A stretch of DNA of 12,917 nt from Zelonia costaricensis (taxonomy: Eukaryota > Euglenozoa > Kinetoplastea > Trypanosomatida > Trypanosomatidae), in contig JASAOO010002898.1 of assembly GCA_030849075.1 (NCBI GenBank), positions 1-12,917 on the forward strand. The letters are read 5' to 3'. Both the position numbers and the translations under genes were made by a program. The notes below the pieces were generated by a model, which saw only the letters and a list, made by a program, of their open reading frames with translations, ran no database searches and was not told the DNA's origin. Below, in pieces: positions 8,118-12,917 of this stretch (position 1 is its first letter; each line of letters opens with the position of its first letter).

Positions 8118-8188
8118 CGGACTCGCAGGTGAGAGGACTTGCTCGGTCCGGGTGCTCGCAGAGTGCATGCACAGGCTATGCTCATTTT

Positions 8189-8230
8189 GTGTGTGCGCGT
8201 GTGTGTGCGTGTGTGTGTGTGTGTGGTGTG
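8189..8230 (+). repeat. GT-rich microsatellite
   Basis: GT units with three GC interruptions, 72 bases after the stop of the TUTase-like gene. It is complementary to the CA tract at 8992-9016. Confidence 0.85.
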
Positions 8231-8523
8231 GCGATGGCGCGCGCTTCTGCTGCGAGCGTACGCCCCGTCCCCATGCCGCCTTCGCTTTCTGAGTGTGCCC
8301 GCGGTGTTATTTTTGTCTTCGTAGTTTCTGCTCTGTTGTTGATGCTCCGGCCGCCCTTCATACCTGCGCTGCAGGGGAGCGGCACGCATCGCCGGAGTAC
8401 GCCCAAGATGGGAAGGCCAGATAAGAGTGCTGAGAGCTGTCGAAGGCGTCTTGATAAGGCCGGTGGCGGCGCCGAGCCGAGGAATGTGATGGCCCGCGGT
8501 TCTGCTTCGCTCTGAAGCGATGA

Positions 8524-10515
<1,992 letters not shown>

Positions 10516-10596
10516 GCAGCAAGACAGGCGAGCGAACCGACTCACCGAAGAGCCCATCACTCTCAAAGCCCGACATCTTATTAGCGATGCGCAAAT

Positions 10597-10614
10597 GTGC
10601 GCACACACGCGCAC
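10597..10614 (+). other. Small inverted repeat in the CPA-like 3' UTR
   Basis: GTGCGC (10597-10602) and GCGCAC (10609-10614) can pair as a 6 bp stem with a 6-base loop, 82 bases after the stop codon. It is short and may have arisen by chance from GC/CA-rich sequence. Confidence 0.35.
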
Positions 10615-11265
10615 GTTAGCAGCTGACATCACGCCCCCGCCGTATACAGTTGGCTGTCCGTGATGCTGCCGCCGCGCCGCTCAACCTGCGCGGCTCTTTT
10701 CCGACGACGGAAACGGGGCGGGGGAGAAAAGGAAAGAGAAAAGAGCTACGCGAAAAAGAGGTGTGAAAGAAGTCGCCGAGAGGAGATGCGCCAGTGACGG
10801 TCCGTGGTCGTAAGACCTGCGCGGCCGCCTCACGTGAGCGCGAGTTCATCAGCGTTGTCTCCTCATGTGCTCCTGCCCCACTCTGCCCCGACCCCGCCCG
10901 TCCTTTCGGCTTTTCTCTCGCACAAGAAACTGCTCTGCTTGCGTTTGCTTTCGCGTTTCCTCGTATCTCCAACCTCACTGCTTGGGTGCCGATGTCTGTT
11001 TGAGTTCCTTTTTCTTTCTTCTGCCCTCCACCTCACCGCGGGTTCTTCTCGCCGATGCCTCCCGCCCCCTTTCACCCGAGTCACCTCTTCTCCTTTCTTC
11101 CGCACGGTGTTCGTGGGTGCATATGTTGGTGTGCGTGGGCGGGTGGGTGGATGAGTGCGGTCGCACTTGTGTGGCCTCGCCCTTCGACGTGTTGTTGTAC
11201 ACCATACAACCACACACACAAATGCACGCTTGACTACGTACCCGCTCTGCACTCCACGCCGCACC

Positions 11266-11526
11266 CATTCCTTCCTCTCGCTCTCCAGCCCTGCCATGGT
11301 AGATGCGTACGAGGGGCGAAGTCCACCGCTCCTGCGTATGTGTTTTTTTGCTGTTGTTTTCTTCTCCCGTGTACCCCAGCGCTCTTCTTTGCCCTGCCTC
11401 ACCTCCGTTTCCATGCTGCAACTCCCCCCTTCCGACGTCGCCTCTCCTGCACATCGTCCTCCCGTACCGCGGCATCGATCAAGACTCCTTTGCCTGATCA
11501 TTTTCTTGTTTCTGTTCTTTGTTTTC
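11266..11526 (+). repeat. 261 bp direct repeat, copy 1
   Basis: It matches 11617-11877 at a constant offset of 351 bases with no indel and one substitution (C at 11351, T at 11702). It ends exactly at the base before the N at 11527. The content is CT-rich non-coding sequence. Confidence 0.97.
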
Positions 11527-11527
11527 N
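11527..11527. other. Single ambiguous base (N), probable assembly join
   Basis: This is the only non-ACGT base in the window, directly after the last base of repeat copy 1. The position suggests a gap or contig join rather than a random low-quality call. Confidence 0.8.
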
Positions 11528-11616
11528 TGTGTAACCTATTCGCTCCTATCCTCTCCTCTATATTCGATCATATTGCTACTTGTACGGACAGAAAGGGAGC
11601 TCAAAGGCACGATATT

Positions 11617-11877
11617 CATTCCTTCCTCTCGCTCTCCAGCCCTGCCATGGTAGATGCGTACGAGGGGCGAAGTCCACCGCTCCTGCGTATGTGTTTTTTT
11701 GTTGTTGTTTTCTTCTCCCGTGTACCCCAGCGCTCTTCTTTGCCCTGCCTCACCTCCGTTTCCATGCTGCAACTCCCCCCTTCCGACGTCGCCTCTCCTG
11801 CACATCGTCCTCCCGTACCGCGGCATCGATCAAGACTCCTTTGCCTGATCATTTTCTTGTTTCTGTTCTTTGTTTTC
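11617..11877 (+). repeat. 261 bp direct repeat, copy 2
   Basis: Second copy of 11266-11526, with one mismatch. The two are separated by 90 bases (11527-11616, including the N). The flanks of the two copies differ on both sides. Confidence 0.97.
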
Positions 11878-12134
11878 GTCTATTGTGAGCATCAAGCTTG
11901 CGTGCAAGAGGCTACCACGACTCCCGCACACGCCAGTGTGAACGAAGGCCTCAAAGCTGGGACGGGAGACTGCAAGCTCACTGGAGATTTCTTCCTGTGT
12001 GTGCGCGTTTGATTTTGCGCGTACCCCCGCTGCCCTCGTCCCTCTCTCTGTCCTCTTTTTCTTCGAGAGCGCCGCATGGATGTGTGCAGCTCAGTCTCGA
12101 GGCTTCACCACTCCTCGAGTCCGTTACCTCCCTG

Positions 12135-12166
12135 CCCCCGCCCCCGCCCCCGCCCCCCCCCCCACT
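12135..12166 (-). other. G-run cluster, possible G-quadruplex on the minus strand
   Basis: Three C5 runs, each followed by a single G, and then C12 on the + strand. Read on the minus strand this is four or more closely spaced G-runs with one-base loops, which fits the standard G-quadruplex pattern. It would form in the template strand or DNA, not in the mRNA. Confidence 0.5.
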
Positions 12167-12220
12167 CCGCTTGCCTGCATCTCCACACCTTCGCTGCCTG
12201 TCAAAGCCGCAGCCCAGTCG

Positions 12221-12232
12221 AAAAAAAAAAAA
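12221..12232 (+). repeat. A12 homopolymer
   Basis: Twelve A bases in otherwise GC-rich, pyrimidine-rich intergenic DNA. I see no retroelement body upstream that would make this a retroposon tail. Confidence 0.8.
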
Positions 12233-12534
12233 GGAAACAAGCAGAAAGCGGCCCTCAATCCCGACCTGGCCTTGTTGATGCCACTGCGGCGACCCTTGGA
12301 GCACCTGCCGTGTCTTTCCAGCTCTCACCTGCCCACTACAGGCGCCGCAGCACGGCGCGCGGAACCGGCTGCTCCAAACACCCCACTAACCCCCGACCCC
12401 GCACCGGCGCGTCTTGTGTGAGGCCTCGGCTCCCCACCACCACCACCGCCGCTATGACACGCTCACCTCCCCCCTCCACCCCCTCCCCGCCGCACCCCGC
12501 TGTACACATGAACACACCCACACGCGCAGATACG

Positions 12535-12578
12535 CGCTCTTTCCCTTCGCTTTTCTTTAATTCTCCTCACGTTGCCAG
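12535..12578 (+). promoter_or_regulatory. Predicted spliced-leader acceptor for the last gene
   Basis: A T-rich pyrimidine tract (12539-12568) is followed by GCCAG with AG at 12577-12578. This gives a 95 nt leader without ATG before 12674. A later AG at 12662-12663, preceded by a C-rich tract, is an alternative only 10 bases from the start codon. Confidence 0.45.
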
Positions 12579-12673
12579 CCCCCCCTCCCCTCCCTCCCTC
12601 CCTCCCACCCACCCACACCGCGCCCGCGCGCTCACGCACCTACCACCGCGCCATCCCCACTAGGTGCCCTCCC

Positions 12674-12917
12674 ATGCGCCGACGCCTCTGCCGCGCTGTG
12701 CTGGGGACGACGGTGACGCTGGCGCTCGTGTGCGCCGCTGCGCGCGCCACCACCGCCGCCGCCGACGGAGCCCGCAACGACCATGGCGCGGAGCCGCAAC
12801 TCTGCGGCTTCGACGCGCTGCATGCTCGCACCGCGGGTGGCCGTGTCAGCGGGCTGAGCCGCGTGGTGGCGCCGGACGGGGCGCACGCAGTGGCGCCGGC
12901 CGACGCGGCGTGGCGGC
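12674..12917 (+). CDS. N-terminus of a secreted or membrane protein (partial, runs off the window)
   Basis: 81 codons are visible and open to the window end. The protein starts MRRRLCRAVLG, with a basic n-region, a hydrophobic core (about 8-23) and a likely signal-peptidase site near ARA-TT (residues 23-27). Third positions are almost all G or C, as in the other genes, which supports coding. After a charged stretch comes CGFDALHAR (44-52). This is reminiscent of the C-x2-D-x4-R block at the start of leishmanolysin (GP63, M8) propeptides, where a Cys-His/Ile-x-Asp motif follows the signal peptide, but the HExxH metal site would lie beyond the window. The family is therefore only a guess. ATG 12674 is the first ATG after the predicted acceptor and opens the signal peptide. 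Confidence 0.75.
   Translation, partial: MRRRLCRAVLGTTVTLALVCAAARATTAAADGARNDHGAEPQLCGFDALHARTAGGRVSGLSRVVAPDGAHAVAPADAAWR

Larger units (their letters stand above)
10516..12673. other. Long intergenic region after the CPA-like gene
   Basis: 2.2 kb with no convincing gene. It has a small hairpin shortly after the stop (10597-10614), purine-rich DNA (about 10710-10790), CT-rich stretches, a GT/GGGT-rich patch (about 11128-11150) followed by a short CA run (11210-11220), a 261 bp direct duplication (11266-11526 and 11617-11877), a C-run cluster (12135-12166), A12 at 12221-12232 and CT-rich DNA up to the next gene. The long frames here, for example 11155-12012, run through both duplicate copies and the ambiguous base at 11527 and encode Ser/Leu/Phe-rich translation of pyrimidine-rich DNA. 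A gene absent because of an assembly gap at 11527 cannot be excluded. Confidence 0.7.

Noticed and set aside
11155..12012. 285-codon open frame with an internal repeated segment
   Set aside because: Its repetition only reflects the 261 bp DNA duplication, it crosses the N, and the peptide is Ser/Leu/Phe-rich translation of CT-rich DNA.
12221..12232. A12 run as the tail of a retroposon
   Set aside because: No retroposon body, target-site duplication or signature was seen next to it; a simple homopolymer explains it.

Overview
The window looks like nuclear DNA of a trypanosomatid from the Leishmaniinae (Leishmania or a close relative such as Endotrypanum, Porcisia, Leptomonas or Crithidia). 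The signs are: intronless genes all on the + strand; long non-coding gaps full of (GT)n, (CA)n, poly-C and pyrimidine tracts; coding sequence with very high G+C at third codon positions; and protein families restricted to, or typical of, this group (a TRF4-type TATA-binding protein, a TUTase-like nucleotidyltransferase, and a CPA-type cathepsin L). Assignment to a species is not possible from the sequence alone.

Layout: 1-793 non-coding; 794-1663 TBP/TRF4, the core promoter-binding factor; 1664-2464 intergenic; 2465-3151 a TPR protein of the RMD/FAM82 family; 3152-4865 intergenic; 4866-8117 a 1083-residue DNA-polymerase-beta-like nucleotidyltransferase of the terminal uridylyltransferase / non-canonical poly(A) polymerase type with zinc-binding-like motifs at both ends; 8118-9060 intergenic; 9061-10515 a CPA-like secretory cysteine peptidase with an unexpected cysteine-rich C-terminal extension; 10516-12673 a 2.2 kb gap with a 261 bp direct duplication next to the window's only ambiguous base (N at 11527); 12674-end the start of a secreted or membrane protein that runs off the window.

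The genes do not form a pathway. In trypanosomatids, neighbours on one strand are co-transcribed as a polycistronic RNA and separated by spliced-leader trans-splicing and polyadenylation, so order does not imply shared function. Each gene start has a pyrimidine tract and AG dinucleotide in the right place for trans-splicing, and these are listed as predicted sites. No tRNA, rRNA, CRISPR, insertion sequence or intact retroelement was recognised.

The best leads are the CPA-type protease carrying a CPB-like cysteine-rich tail, the unusual architecture of the TUTase-like protein, the 261 bp duplication beside the N, and the repeated GT-then-CA order of complementary dinucleotide tracts in the gaps.
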